Source: Vitrella brassicaformis
Lineage: Eukaryota > Sar > Vitrellaceae
Assembly (NCBI GenBank): GCA_001179505.1
Contig: CDMY01000989.1
Location: 124,001 to 188,000 of the forward strand
Direction: 5' to 3'
Length of the DNA stretch: 64,000 nucleotides
A program made the translations under genes and the position numbers. The notes under the pieces were generated by a model that saw only the letters and a program-made list of their open reading frames with translations, was not told the origin of the DNA and searched no databases. Below, one piece after another: positions 34,301 to 45,234 of this stretch (its first letter is position 1; every line of letters begins with the position of its first letter).

Positions 34301-35400
34301 CCTACTGGCTGGCTGACGAGGCATGGCAAGACGGTGACCCGGTGGAAGAAGCTGTGAGGGTGTTCCGGGCAGCTGTCGACGATTACCAGGTCGTCGTGGC
34401 CGAACCGGAGATGGCGTCGTTCCGGCAGGAGTACCCCGAGCTGGCCAACAAGCTGCGGCAGGTGTGCGTGGCGGTTGAGGGATATCCGAGTGAGTCGTCG
34501 TCACATGTCAAGGTCGGCTTTGCCGAGGCGGTACCTGTGCAGTCAACAATGTCTCTGCCGATCCCCACATTCACGCACTGCTGGGCGGAGTCCCTGCGGC
34601 CGGACGACGTCAGCGGGGCTTTTGCGGAGCTCATGGGATCCCTCTTTGGACAGCTGGCTGACCGGGGGAAGGGTGTGAGCCAAGAGACCTTCAAAAGCCT
34701 TTCGAATGGCCTCAGCCGGTTGTTGCGTCTCAAGGCCATGCCGCCCAACTCACCGTCCGCCGCTGCAGCCCCCAGCCCCCCGCATCAGCTGAGGGGGACC
34801 ACACTAGTGGGACGCGTGTCTGAGGGTGACATGCCAGCCGACGGCAGCGGTTCCTCGGTGGCAGTGGGGGGTCCGCGCGAGAGCGGGGGCGACGTGGTGG
34901 AGGGAAGCGGCAAGTCCATGCCGCCCCAAGACATCAGCATCATGCTGGGCCCGCACCCACACCCGCCCCCAGACCGCCCTCCTCTCGTCAAGCGAGAAGA
35001 CGAGGTCCTATCCATCGAGTCACGCCCACCAGCGTCGAAACATCGGCCCCAGGCAAAGGCCCCTCCCTCTGTGGAGGAGATAGACGAGCCCGACACCCCG
35101 CCCAAGCCCAACAGGCAGCCATGTGACAATTGGAAGTCACACCGTGGCTTCGTCAGACCTCCTGGGGCCAGGCTGGAGGGGCTGGGGCGCAAGGGCATGG
35201 GAGAGAGACGGCATCTGGGGTCCGACAGCGGCAGTAGGGATGGCCGTCAGCAGCAGCAGCAGCAGCAGCAAGGTGGCACCGTGGCCGCGGGCGGCATGGC
35301 AAAGCACCAGGCGGGGGACATCAGAATGGTGTGGAGGTCATGCTCGGCTTCCACCAGTGGGGCATCCACCAGCACGCCTCTCGCTAGGTCAATCGCATAG
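31317..35400 (+). CDS. Protein built from six copies of an unrecognised 'WA' module
   Basis: I join this as one gene. The apparent stop at 33678 is skipped by an intron with donor GTAAGG at about 33676 and acceptor at about 33740, which keeps phase into LDVNSAECSEDG. Each module has a short beta-like strand (VGI/IGF/VGF), a W-A-x-[SD]-[LT] core and an amphipathic helix. Copies: GYDLAGLQHTQWAADTTEAA (about 31680-31880); RVGITLERHADF..LVCVWAASLALEEIHEA (about 32220-32440); VYDLAGLQHTQWAADATDAA (about 32810-33030); RVGVILTPHPAF..LVSVWAGSLRRDEIAEA (about 33370-33600); SVGFTYGDDPQLAVWARSLK (about 33930-34170); VKVGFAEAV..FTHCWAESLRPDDVSGA (about 34440-34660). The C-terminus is low-complexity with a Gln run. 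The open frame begins at a TTG, so the real start is upstream or at MASASQSDAH (31449). A one-base frame break lies near 31675. Function unknown. Confidence 0.65.
31738..31812 (+). repeat. 75-nt internal repeat, copy 1
   Basis: Matches 32856-32930 at 71 of 75 positions by my alignment and encodes YDLAGLQHTQWAAD and the following helix. It is far more similar to its partner than the flanking parts of the same modules are. Confidence 0.85.
32856..32930 (+). repeat. 75-nt internal repeat, copy 2
   Basis: Partner of 31738-31812. Two of the four differences are silent; the others change Thr to Ala and Glu to Asp. Confidence 0.85.
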
Positions 35401-35537
35401 ACACCATACAACGGACATAGACGCGCCTCACTTGCTTTTTTGTCCCTTCTTTGCGTGTATACGGCGATGTTTCGCATAGTTGTGGCGTTGACGAGAGGGA
35501 TGGGCAGAAGGCCGAGGGGGTGCCACCATCCGCTGCG

Positions 35538-37978
35538 ATGCCGTCATCGACGGCAGAGGCGGCTCGGCCGAGTGACGACCAGCCCAGCAGCATCTCTCTA
35601 CCCCATATGGCCGATCTCGAGGAGCTGCCGTCGTCCTATGAGGCTGGACCACGCTATCGAGAAGGTGAACAACAGCCGGCAGCAGCAGCAGAAGCAGAAG
35701 CAGCAGTAGCCGAGAGTAGCCCCTCATGGCAGCAAAGCGACTACAGGTCCGACACAAGATTCGCCACACACACCACATACCACGGACGGCATCATTATGG
35801 CGTGCATGCATCCTCGTGTTGCGTGTGCGTGTACGTCTTTGCAGGGATGACGAGGAGCGTGAGGCACAGGTGGCCATCTCTGCGTCGCTGCAGCAGGCGG
35901 CTGACGAGTTGGAGCAGCTCAAGGGACAGGTCGCCGCCGCAGAGGAGCAAAGGACAGGGTAACCCATAGAACAGAACAGACACGTGAATGTTATGCCATC
36001 TCCGTGAACTATGTCTCCCCGTCGTTGCCCGTCAGTTTGGAGGCTGCCTTGCGTCACGTCCAGGGGGTGGTCAGACAGATGGAGGCACAGGAGGCACAGC
36101 TCACAGATGACAACGCCAAACTGCGCGAAACCAATCCCATGTACGCAGGCGGGCAGGCAGGAAGGCATACACGTGTGGTTCTATCATTCATTTCCCGCCT
36201 GCCAGTCTGGATGAGGGCGAGCTGGCGTTGAAGGCCACAGCAGAGGATGTGCGGCGGTTCCAGGCGGCCATCGACAGTCGATGGCATGACCTGCAGGCCA
36301 TGACCACTGACGCATTCCAGCGGCTCGTCCAGCTCTCGTCACACAACACCGGCGGCGGACAGCCAGACGCTATCCCGAGCGACGAGCAGGACCTGCGCTG
36401 CACCCCACCTCCCGCCATACCACCGCCTCCGAGGAGCGACAGGTGGACGGGCCGCAGGCAGCAGACGAAGCATCTGTTATCGTAGGCGTATCTGTGTCAT
36501 CATGTGTGCAGCCCTCCACCACCTGCCGCTGCTGCCGCTGCTGCCGCTGCCGCTGCCGCTGCTGTTGCTGACCTCAACGTCACCCGTGCATCTGCGTTGG
36601 CTGCCATCCCGTCGAGCCCGAGTAAGAACAGCAATGCATCACCAGTCATTGCAACTGTCATTGTGTGTTTCCCTTCTAGTGGATCTGTTTGTAGAGGAGA
36701 AGTTGGAGGAGTGGAAGTCGATTCTGGCCGAGCAGGGCGTCAGATGGACGCACTTTGAGGCACAGACGCAGGAACTCGCCTTCGGTAGGTCAGAATATCG
36801 CATCAGCCATGCGAATATCTGCCATCGTTGCACTGTGCAGAGCTGGAGTGGTTTGAGGTGTCCATGGAGACTCGAATGAAATACAACAAAAAGGTGTGGT
36901 TGATGCGTTGCTCCTCACAAGCTACTGTTTCGTCTGTTTCCATCAGCATCTCGAGTCTCTGCAGGACGAACCAGAGGATCCTTCCACGAGTGATCTTGCT
37001 GCAGACATCGCCAAGGCACGCCAACATGTAGAGGACACCCATGCCGACATCCACAAGTACCCAAGACGGCACACACCGACCACACACGCGCATCGCATGG
37101 ATGGCATGTGTGTGTGTGCTGTGTGTGGGCGTGTGGCGTGTTCTCGTCAGGTTGATCGTAGCTGTTAGCGAGGCCGAGGCCAAGAGGGCTGCATACAGAG
37201 CCAGGCTGCAAGGCCTGATTGATGACAACGAAGAACTCATGCAACGCGATGCAGATCGGTGAGACCGATCGACCTGTCACTCGACATTTGCCTGTCTGTC
37301 TGCCTGGACGTCTGCCTGTCAGGTTGACCAAGGAGAAGCTTGACGGCCTCATGTCGGTTCCTGCCGCCATGCATTTCCAGCAGGCGGCCACCAGCGAGTC
37401 GACACGCCTCAAGCGGCTCCGCGACCAGTCCAACGAGCACCTCATGAACCTCGCCAATGCATCATTCCAGAAAGATGTGGAGGGCCGCATCGCCGCCATG
37501 CGCGAGGCACGAGACAAAGAGGCGGCCGAGCAGCTGCGTCAGCAGAAGGAGGCCGCAGCCAAGAGCATCGCTGACATGCAGGCACAACTTGAGGAGGAGC
37601 GGGCCAAGCGTGAGGAGGCGGACAGCAACAGCAGCAGACAGGAGGCCAAGGCCAACACGACGTGTGTGGTGTGTCTGGAGGGGCCCCCTGAGGTTATACT
37701 CATGCCATGCCGACACAAGTGCCTCTGCACCGGTACGCACGCGGGTGGGGTGGGCAGCCGGGAGAGAGAAGATAGTGAGTGGTCTGTGATTCTCTCTCTC
37801 TGAATCACAGACCACTCACTATCTTCTCTCTGTGTGTGTGTGTGTGTGTAAAGGGTGTTTTGAGCGCATGAAGAAGGAGCACGTCAGCAAGAAGCTGCCG
37901 TGTCCCATCTGTCGAAAGCCGTGCATCAAGCAGCACTCGGGCGTGGTGTACGAGCAGGGGTGGCACCCAGACGACTGA
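35538..37978 (+). CDS. Coiled-coil protein with C-terminal RING finger (putative E3 ubiquitin ligase)
   Basis: Starts MPSSTAEAARPSDDQPSS, acidic and Ala-rich. A long series of coiled-coil exons follows: EREAQVAISASLQQAADELE, EAALRHVQGVVRQMEAQEAQ, VDLFVEEKLEEWKSILAEQG, EAEAKRAAYRARLQGLIDD, VEGRIAAMREARDKEAAEQL and SIADMQAQLEEERAKREEAD. At the C-terminus is a C3HC4-type RING: CVVCLEGPPEVILMPCRHKC-LCTGCF, then KKLPCPICRKPC. It ends YEQGWHPDD. The RING is split by the last intron (about 37733-37854), joining ACC-G to GG-TGT in phase. A middle exon is a polyalanine/Pro tract (about 36510-36560). This layout matches coiled-coil RING ligases of the MULAN/LRSAM type; substrate and location are unknown. 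Confidence 0.82.
37763..37831. repeat. Perfect 30-bp inverted repeat (hairpin) in an intron
   Basis: Arms 37763-37792 and 37802-37831 are exact reverse complements by my check, with a 9-nt CT-rich loop (37793-37801). It sits entirely inside the last intron of the RING gene. The right arm is followed directly by the GT tract leading to the acceptor. Confidence 0.92.
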
Positions 37979-38340
37979 GTGATGAGATCACACCACCTCC
38001 TGGCAGCCAGCCATTGCCCAGACAGACGGACAGGCAGACAGAGAGGCAGGCAGACAGGTAGCTGCACCATTGTGAAAGGAACCGCTAGGTGCTAGCTGAT
38101 GGAGGGAGGGGTGTATGTGCATATATGTCATATGCATGCGTATCGACCGAGTATCTGTACATATGTATACGTAGGACACGCTGGCTGTGAGTAGGCGACA
38201 TCTTCATGCATTAATGCATCGTTGGTGTCGCTCACACACTTTAGAATACAGGCAGGGACGCACGCGCGGCGCATGAATATGCAGATCCGCCCACCCACCC
38301 ACCCACACACCCAGCCAGACCAACAAGGCCAGTAAGTGAG
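37979..38340. other. Short intergenic region between converging genes
   Basis: About 360 bp holding both 3' UTRs. It contains CAGACAGG tracts near 38018-38057, an ATGCATTAATGCAT palindrome at 38206-38219 and CCCACCCACCCAC near 38290-38310. Confidence 0.5.
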
Positions 38341-40505
38341 TCAGCAGCCGCAGTCGTATGTCTCGTTGTCAAAGTAGTTGAAGGGAATCGACTCACCCAC
38401 ACGCCACGTGAACTCCCACAACCTACACACAGCCACCCACCCATTTATCCATCCATTCTTCTGTATGTGTATGTGTGGAAGTATCTATACCGGATGGGTG
38501 GCTCCCGTCTTTTGAACAGGTCAACGAAGTTGTCTCGCATTCCTCTGAGGCCGCTTCCCAAGCTAAAGGGGGCTAAATGGGGCGGCAGCTCACGAAGGTA
38601 GTCAATCCTATCACGACGCATGTGTTCTCTTGAAGTTGAAAACACACACACACACACACAGAGGGAAGACAGGTCATTTCTTTTCTCTCTGACGTGTGCT
38701 GTCACACACTTGGTGGTCTGGTTGGTGAGTATGAGAAAGGTCTGGTAGGCCAGAAGACCCAGCTGCACCACACGCACACGCAGAGTGAAGGACAACAGAC
38801 AATCCGTCAATCCATCCATCGAGGTATTGATCTGCTCGCCCTCCTCTATTGTTCTTGGCTCACCGTGATGCCCACGAGCACCATGAGAGAGCCCCATATG
38901 AGGAGGGTCAGCATGTTCCTCTTCAGCCAGTCGATAGCGTAGAACTTCTCGTGGAACGCTGAAAATGCCTGGACACACACACACACACACACACCACACC
39001 GAGGACGCAGAAGCACTATCCATTCCCTGCTGTCTGTCTCTCTTTGTGTCTGTCCGTCCGTCCGTCCGTCTGTCCGTCGGTCGGTCGGTCGGTCCGTCTG
39101 TCTGTCTGTCTGTCTATGTCTGAGCATACCAGTGACGCATCCCATACGAGACACAGAGCACTGAGCCACAGGAAGATGTAGAATTTCCAGTGGTTGAGCT
39201 CGCCCACGCAGCCGCCGACGTAGAAGCAGTGGTGGTCAAAGGTCGCCACACACAGCCCGCACTCTCGGCAGTGGTGCGCCCGGCGCGGCTGCACGATGTC
39301 ACATATGTCACACCAGTGAAGCGGGGGTTGGACCTCGCCAGATGCCGTCACGTGGTAAAAGATGCTATCCACCTCTTCACCAACTGCCCCTCTGCCGTCT
39401 CTGCCGTCCGCTGTGGCTCCCTCTGTGTGGGCGTGGGTGTGTGTGGGGTCACCGCATTCACTACCGTCTCTATCGCTGGCCAGGTCGTAGACGTCACACT
39501 GTGGGCCATTGGCCTGGTCGGCAGAGGATGGCTGGGCGGGAGTCTCGTTCTCGGCGGTGTCGCTGGTGGATTTGCCGACCACCTGTGGCTCAAGCGACTC
39601 GGCAGTGCTCGCTGTCGTGTTGCGGTGATAAGACGGAGGGACAATCTCACCCTCAGATTCCTTCACACGATAGCCACTATCGTCCATCACTGGAAGCGGT
39701 GGTGGTGGTGGTGGTGGTGTCTCCCTCTCCCTCTCCCTCTGCCGGTCTTTCTCCTTTGTTCGCCGCATTCTCTCAGCAAACGTCCTGTTGGGCTTCAGAT
39801 ACCCCGGCCCGCGGCCCTTGCAGCTGACGCTGCGGTACCAGTACCAGGCCAGGCCGTGCAGCGTGGCGTATGTGAGTATGTAGAGGGACGAGAGGGGGTG
39901 TGTGAGGGTGGAGAGGACGTGTGAGAGCTCTGAGTCCTCGACAAACAGCCAGGAGAGAAAGAGGAACGAGGCGATGCCGTGGAAGAGGCGGGAGGAAAGG
40001 CCCGTCCATCGAACCTGGCATATATGCATACATACATGCACCGTCCGTCCACCATAATGTGGGGCCTGCCCTGGCTCCTACACCCAGTCACACCTCTTCG
40101 GGGAGGTGTTTGGTGGGGTCATCCAGAGTCACAGTGGTTGCCTCTGACCACATGGCTGTCGGCCAACCGGGCCCACAGCCACTGTACTCAGCGAAATCTA
40201 TCCCATGGTCGTCCTGCAGCACACGCACAAGGGCCGTCATGGAGAGGGAGAGACGCCATCATGACGTAAGCATCATTGCATCAATGCTTGGGTGTGAAAG
40301 GCCCTTCATCTTCCCCCCTACTGACCTGTACCTCTTCACTCGCTTCCCTGTGGTCCTCCACCCCCGCCAAGTCATTCTCCTCGATGACGAATTCCACTCT
40401 TGCTCGCCCGTTGTTCCTTACATTCTTGAACGGCGACAGATCAACAATTTCAGCCCCTGGAGATGAGGACTCACGCACCCTGCGCTCAGGAGTGGTGGGC
40501 GTCAT
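38341..40505 (-). CDS. DHHC-type palmitoyltransferase
   Basis: Integral membrane protein S-acyltransferase. The first exon starts MTPTTPERRVRESSSPGAE (an in-frame TTG lies further upstream). The second reads DDHGIDFAEYSGCGPGW. The large third exon has a TM segment (IASFLFLSWLFVED), a second (LSSLYILTYATLHGLAWYWY), a long disordered cytosolic loop with a Pro run, then the Cys-rich domain CDICDIVQPRRAHHCRECGL with DHHCFYVGGCVGELNHW intact. Further TM exons follow: MLTLLIWGSLMVLVGITV and LGLLAYQTFLILTNQTTK. The last exon ends LWEFTWRVGESIPFNYFDNE..CGC-stop, an aromatic-rich PaCCT-like tail. Domain order and DHHC spacing match the family. Substrates unknown. The long insert between TM2 and the DHHC region is larger than usual. 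Confidence 0.9.
39050..39115. repeat. TCCG/TCGG/TCTG tetranucleotide tract
   Basis: About 66 nt of tetranucleotide repeat with blockwise unit changes (TCCG, then TCGG, then TCTG), inside an intron of the DHHC gene. Confidence 0.85.
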
Positions 40506-41010
40506 GTCGAACCGTGTGAGACGCCTCCGGGGACGCCGAGGCCCCCACCGCGATCTCAAAGTCGATCCCTCGGCAGATGCCGCCCTCTCCTGACCTCACA
40601 CCTCATCGCTTAGCTCTACAGGATGATGATTATCGGCGTCCTCACCTTCTTCGGTCAACAGAAACGGAGATTCGGCGAAGATTTGCTCAGATATGTATCG
40701 TCCGTTCCTGGCTGTGCGTGATTGCAGGCTTCACCAAGAACAAATCCAACTCTTATCTGCCGTGCATTCACGGGGACCGCCAAATCACGCCGACAACCAC
40801 ATTCTCCCGCCCTCCCTGCAGGCCCCCCGGTGTGCTCTGAGAAGACACGGGTGACCATCTGAGGCATCTCGGCTCATTTCTCTGAGGCCCACCTCCCACC
40901 AGGAGCCCAGGAGAGCCCCTGTTGGCTGTCGCGTGATTTGTCCCGCCCCGCCATCCGTCCATACGACAACACGTCCCTCTGGTCAGCACAAGGGGCTGGC
41001 AACGTAATCA
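40506..41010. promoter_or_regulatory. Shared divergent upstream region
   Basis: About 500 bp between the DHHC gene and the transporter gene. I see no TATA box or coding exon. A promoter function for both is inferred from position. Confidence 0.4.
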
Positions 41011-43999
41011 ATGGGTGCGGTCACTTTGTGGAGCGTCCTACCTGGGGCCCTCCAGCCTGTCCTTCTCATCGCTCTGCTCTGGTCTGTGGGATTCCTACTC
41101 GGTCAGCCACACACACCAAAACACACGGCACTGTCTCAGGTTTTTTCTTCCATCTCAGGTACGTTTCCCCGTGGCAAGCCTGTGTTGGATGATGGGTTCG
41201 TCAAGAAGCTGAGCCGCCTGACGACGGAGGTGCTGCTGCCGGCTCTTTCCTTTCTCTCCCTGTCGGCGTCATTCTCTGTGGAGAAAGTATCGACTCTGTG
41301 GCCGCTGGTCGTGTGGGGCGCCTTCCAGCTGTCACTGTCCTTCTGCCTCGGACAGCTGGCCGTGCTGACCCTCAAGATCGCTGCCAGGAGGTGGAACCTA
41401 CCATCGCTCCCACCGCCTGTGCTCGCACTGATTCCTATGGTAAATGTGTGCAGATGAGGGAATGCACTGGGTCTGTCCTTAGAGTCATTCGTGTGCTGCT
41501 GTCTGGTGGTTTGGTTGTCTGGTCGTTGTTTGTGTCTGTGTCTGTAGGTGTGTACGTGGCACAACGCTACAGGGTTTCCCGTGCCAGTGGCTCAGGCGCT
41601 GTGCGACTTCCTGGACGACCCTGAGGTCAGTAGATGTACCAAACGGACCGCATTGGCCTCGATGTGAGAATGTGCCATATGTGTGTGGGCTGTTGATTGG
41701 TTCAGGAGTGTGCCGAGGAGATGAATGGGTATTCGTTCATGTACACGCTCATGTGGCGCATCACCATCTGGTACGCAGAGAGAGACACAGACATCAAAAC
41801 ATTGGAAAGGCAGACATGTCCACGTGTGGCTCAGGTCCATCGGCGACTACCTCATCAGACGGATAGCCACACTACTCGAGAGAGAAAAGGAAAAGACCCA
41901 ACTGCCGCCCCTGCCCTCCCCCTCCCCATCCCCCACCCNNNNNNNNNNNNNNNNNNNNNNNNNNNNNNNNNNNNNNNNNNNNNNNNNNNNNNNNNNNNNN
42001 NNNNNNNNNNNNNNNNNNNNNNNNNNNNNNNNNNNNNNNNNNNNNNNNNNNNNNNNNNNNNNNNNNNNNNNNNNNNNNNNNNNNNNNNNNNNNNNNNNNN
42101 NNNNNNNNNNNNNNNNNNNNNNNNNNNNNNNNNNNNNNNNNNNNNNNNNNNNNNNNNNNNNNNNNNNNNNNNNNNNNNNNNNNNNNNNNNNNNNNNNNNN
42201 NNNNNNNNNNNNNNNNNNNNNNNNNNNNNNNNNNNNNNCCCCCTTTCCCCCCCACCACCGCCCCCTCTCCCCGCCCTCGCCGCCATGGCCAGCCTGGCGG
42301 AGATAGAGATGACCCGCTGCAGCAGCGGGCCCACTGCATCCACTGCTGTCTCACCCTCCTCGAGAGACCCCGCCGTGCCGCTCTCCAGTGAGAACTCGCA
42401 GGCCTCCACGCCATCGCAGCAGCCCAAGAAGACCACCAAGAAGGCCTCCCCGAAACAGAGACGCCGCAAGGCCATGCGGTTCAGGAGCCCCGACGGCCAC
42501 AACAAGGACCACAAGCTGGCAACGATGCGTAACAAGTCGTTTCACGTGAGACGCGGGTCGGACGGCACGAAAACACCGCTGCTGAGCGACGCCGAGAAGG
42601 GTTTGCCGCGGTCGGCGGTGAGCGAGCGGCTAGTCAAGAACATGCCGGCCTTCGAGGCCCTGTCGAGACACAACAGGGCCAGGTGTGGCTCTGCGCAGAG
42701 CGACTGTGGGGCGGAGGGGGAGGGCGCCTCACCTTCAGCTGAGGGTGGGGCGAATGGTGGGAGGGAGAGGGAGGGGAGTAGGGCGTCCACACGGGAGGGG
42801 AGCGAGAGCGATAGCAGGGTGACGGAGGCAGGCAGGGGCCTTAAGGCGTGGGCCGCGGTCAAGAAATGGTGGTCACAGGGTAAGCAGACAGAGAGAGAGA
42901 AGACACCAAGTAGACGGAGCAACGGGGCGCCTGATCTGTGTTTTGTGTTTTTTCTGTTGTGTGTGTCTCTGTGTGCCGTGCAGTGTGTCGTTGCGTGGCG
43001 TGGGTGTGGGGTATGATGGGCCCGCTGACCAACCCGATGATGATGTCGACGTGGCTCGGCATCCTGTTCGGCCTCTGGCCCGCATTCAAGACACAGCTCT
43101 ACGGAGACACCGGCAGATTCAAGTGAGGAATTGACCTACCGACCCACCACACACATGGGAGACACTGAGGCACATTCTGTGTGTCTTGTATATGATACAG
43201 GGTGTTGGGTAAGGCGTTAGAATTCTACGGTGAGCCGGCCACGTGTGTGAGTGTACTCGTCATGGGCGCATCCCTCGCACACGTAAGGACACGACAATCT
43301 GACTCCGCATCGCATTCCTCCACACAACACACACACGCCCCATTTCACCGTCCTTTTCTGTGGGCCTGCAGAGTTTTCGGGATCGCCATTCGCCCCGCTC
43401 GTCGGACACATCCAGTTCATTCAGCAACTTCCCATGGTCAGCCGCCAACACATGACCCACACACACCACACACACCATTGTGTGTGTGTTTCTCTTTTGC
43501 CAGGCATGCATTGATCGCTCTGTTGGCCGTCAAGATCATCCTCATCCCCTCAGCGGCCATCCTCTCCTTCTACACACTCGACCACCTGGCTGGCCTGACC
43601 TACCCGGCCGCACTCGAGACGCCCCACCTCGACATACGCCCCACCGCCGCCAGCGCACCACACGTACATACGCCGGCCCCGCTGCCGCCCCACACGAGAT
43701 CCATCTTCTCTGTATTGCCGCCGTCCACTTATGTGCGGCTTATCGTACTGGTACGCAGACACACACATAGACACACACACACAGAGAGGGGAAAGGAAAA
43801 GGAAACCCGCGTTTGTGTTGTCTCTGTTTGTTGAGTGTAGATTGAGTTTTGCTCTCCCCCGGCCAACACACACGTGGTGATGGCGCGGAAGGTGGGGTTC
43901 AACCCCTCTGGGGTGTATTTGTGGCTGGTGCCCTTCACGCTCCTGCCTTTGCTGACCGTGACGGCCTTCTTCCACTGGTGCTATGCCTCCGGACCATAG
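41011..43999 (+). CDS. Mem_trans family transporter (auxin efflux carrier-like), interrupted by assembly gap
   Basis: Multi-pass membrane carrier of the PIN-like Mem_trans type. Exon 1 starts MGAVTLWSVLPGALQPVLLI (TM1). Then DGFVKKLSRLTTEVLLPALS (the conserved segment where the first half ends in 'lPal'), TLWPLVVWGAFQLSLSFCLG, and the family motif HNATGFPVPVAQALCDF encoding the N-x-x-x-x-P pattern. MNGYSFMYTLMWRITIWYA follows, then a long basic/Ser-rich cytosolic loop (from about 42280) cut by the N gap. The second half reads GPLTNPMMMSTWLGILFGLW, EFYGEPATCVSVLVMGASLA, ALIALLAVKIILIPSAAIL and ANTHVVMARKVGFNPSGVYL, and ends HWCYASGP. Likely location is plasma membrane or ER. The substrate is unknown; auxin is not implied. 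Confidence 0.85.
41939..42238. other. Assembly gap of 300 N
   Basis: Exactly 300 N between C-rich flanks (CCCCATCCCCCACCC and CCCCCTTTCCCCCCC), which suggests that a C/G-rich low-complexity tract blocked sequencing. Three hundred may be a placeholder size. It falls in or beside the loop exon of the transporter. Confidence 0.98.
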
Positions 44000-45234
44000 A
44001 CAGCGAGGGAGGGAGGGAGGGAGGGAAGGAAGGTGTCACACGCTCACATATGCGTCTGTATGTATGTATGTATGGGCACATATAGCCACACGCACAAGGG
44101 GTGTGTACGCATGAGTGAATGAGTGAATGGACTTTTTCCACCAGAGCGTCTGTGTGTTGATTGGATTTTTCGCGTGAGGGGTGAGGAGGGGAGAAAGGAA
44201 GGAAGGAAAGGACGGAAGAGATGAGATGAGGTGAGGTGATACGAGGGAGGAGATGGTTTCAATTTGACCGGCGCTAGCTGTCTGTCTGTGTGGTAAATGT
44301 CTGTCTGTCTGTCTGTCTCCCCGCTGATTTTTATTAAGCCCATGGTGATGACCATTTGTTGCAACGCGCTGAGTGCTCTCCACTGCTGCCTATGATCCAA
44401 CTGACACAACAATATCAGAACACGCACCTGCCACGGGTGCGTCCGTATGTGCATGCATTTCACTATTGTGTGTTTGTGCTGGGGCGGTCTGCCTGTGCCG
44501 CCGTAGAGCGAACGGCCGGCAGGCAAGTTGGTGGGGTGGATGTGTGGGATTATTGTTTTTCAACAAGACCGGTTTTGTTGAAGATCGATTCATTCTTTTG
44601 ATTAAGTGCGTATGTGGATGCGTGTCCGTGTTCTTGCCCTGCCTGCCTGCCTGCCTGCGTGGCTACATGCCTTCTCATCTCATTAGGGAGAAAGGAAAGA
44701 ACACAGCACAAACGCACTGCATATACAGTACACACACATACATATACACATATATCAGTGTGCGAGTGCTGTGCTGTGCACGTGTGTGTATGTGTGTGTG
44801 TGTGTGTCGCCGCTAGCTAGGCTTTGCTGCGGGCGGGGCGTATGCATGCCATGCGTGCCCTTGGTTGAGGCGCACCGGGGGTCGGGGCGATGGGACACAC
44901 CCAAACACACGCACATCCACACATCCACCCACACAGACGTTGGTATCAATCACGTGATATCGATGGACTGGACGGATGCTCATAGACATCATTCACCATT
45001 CATTCAACGAATCTGACCACCATCCATGGCATGGACAGCAAGCAGTGCAGTCTGCACACACAATTCTCTCTTGCCAGCAATGCATTGACTGATCCATCCA
45101 TCCCCACAGGCAGGCATAAGACAACACACGAGCCAGCCAAGTGCCCGCCCTCCACCCACCACCCCGCCACACCACACCACACCCCGGCCAGCCACCCAGG
45201 TTGGTTGGTGAGTGAGCGGCTGAGTCCGTGTGTG
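44000..45234. other. Intergenic region
   Basis: About 1.2 kb between converging genes with GGGA/GGAA, TGTA, TCTG, GCCT and CA/TG tracts. I see no supported coding region or RNA gene. Confidence 0.55.

Noticed and set aside
33727-35400. A separate gene starting at MCCVRLDVNSAECS
   Set aside because: A GTAAGG donor just before the apparent upstream stop and an acceptor at about 33740 join the two frames in phase, and the WA modules continue across, so one gene is more likely.
41855-42535. Long minus-strand open frame spanning the N gap
   Set aside because: Its length comes from the 300 N positions being treated as open. The real flanking residues are Gly/Arg-biased antisense of the transporter loop.
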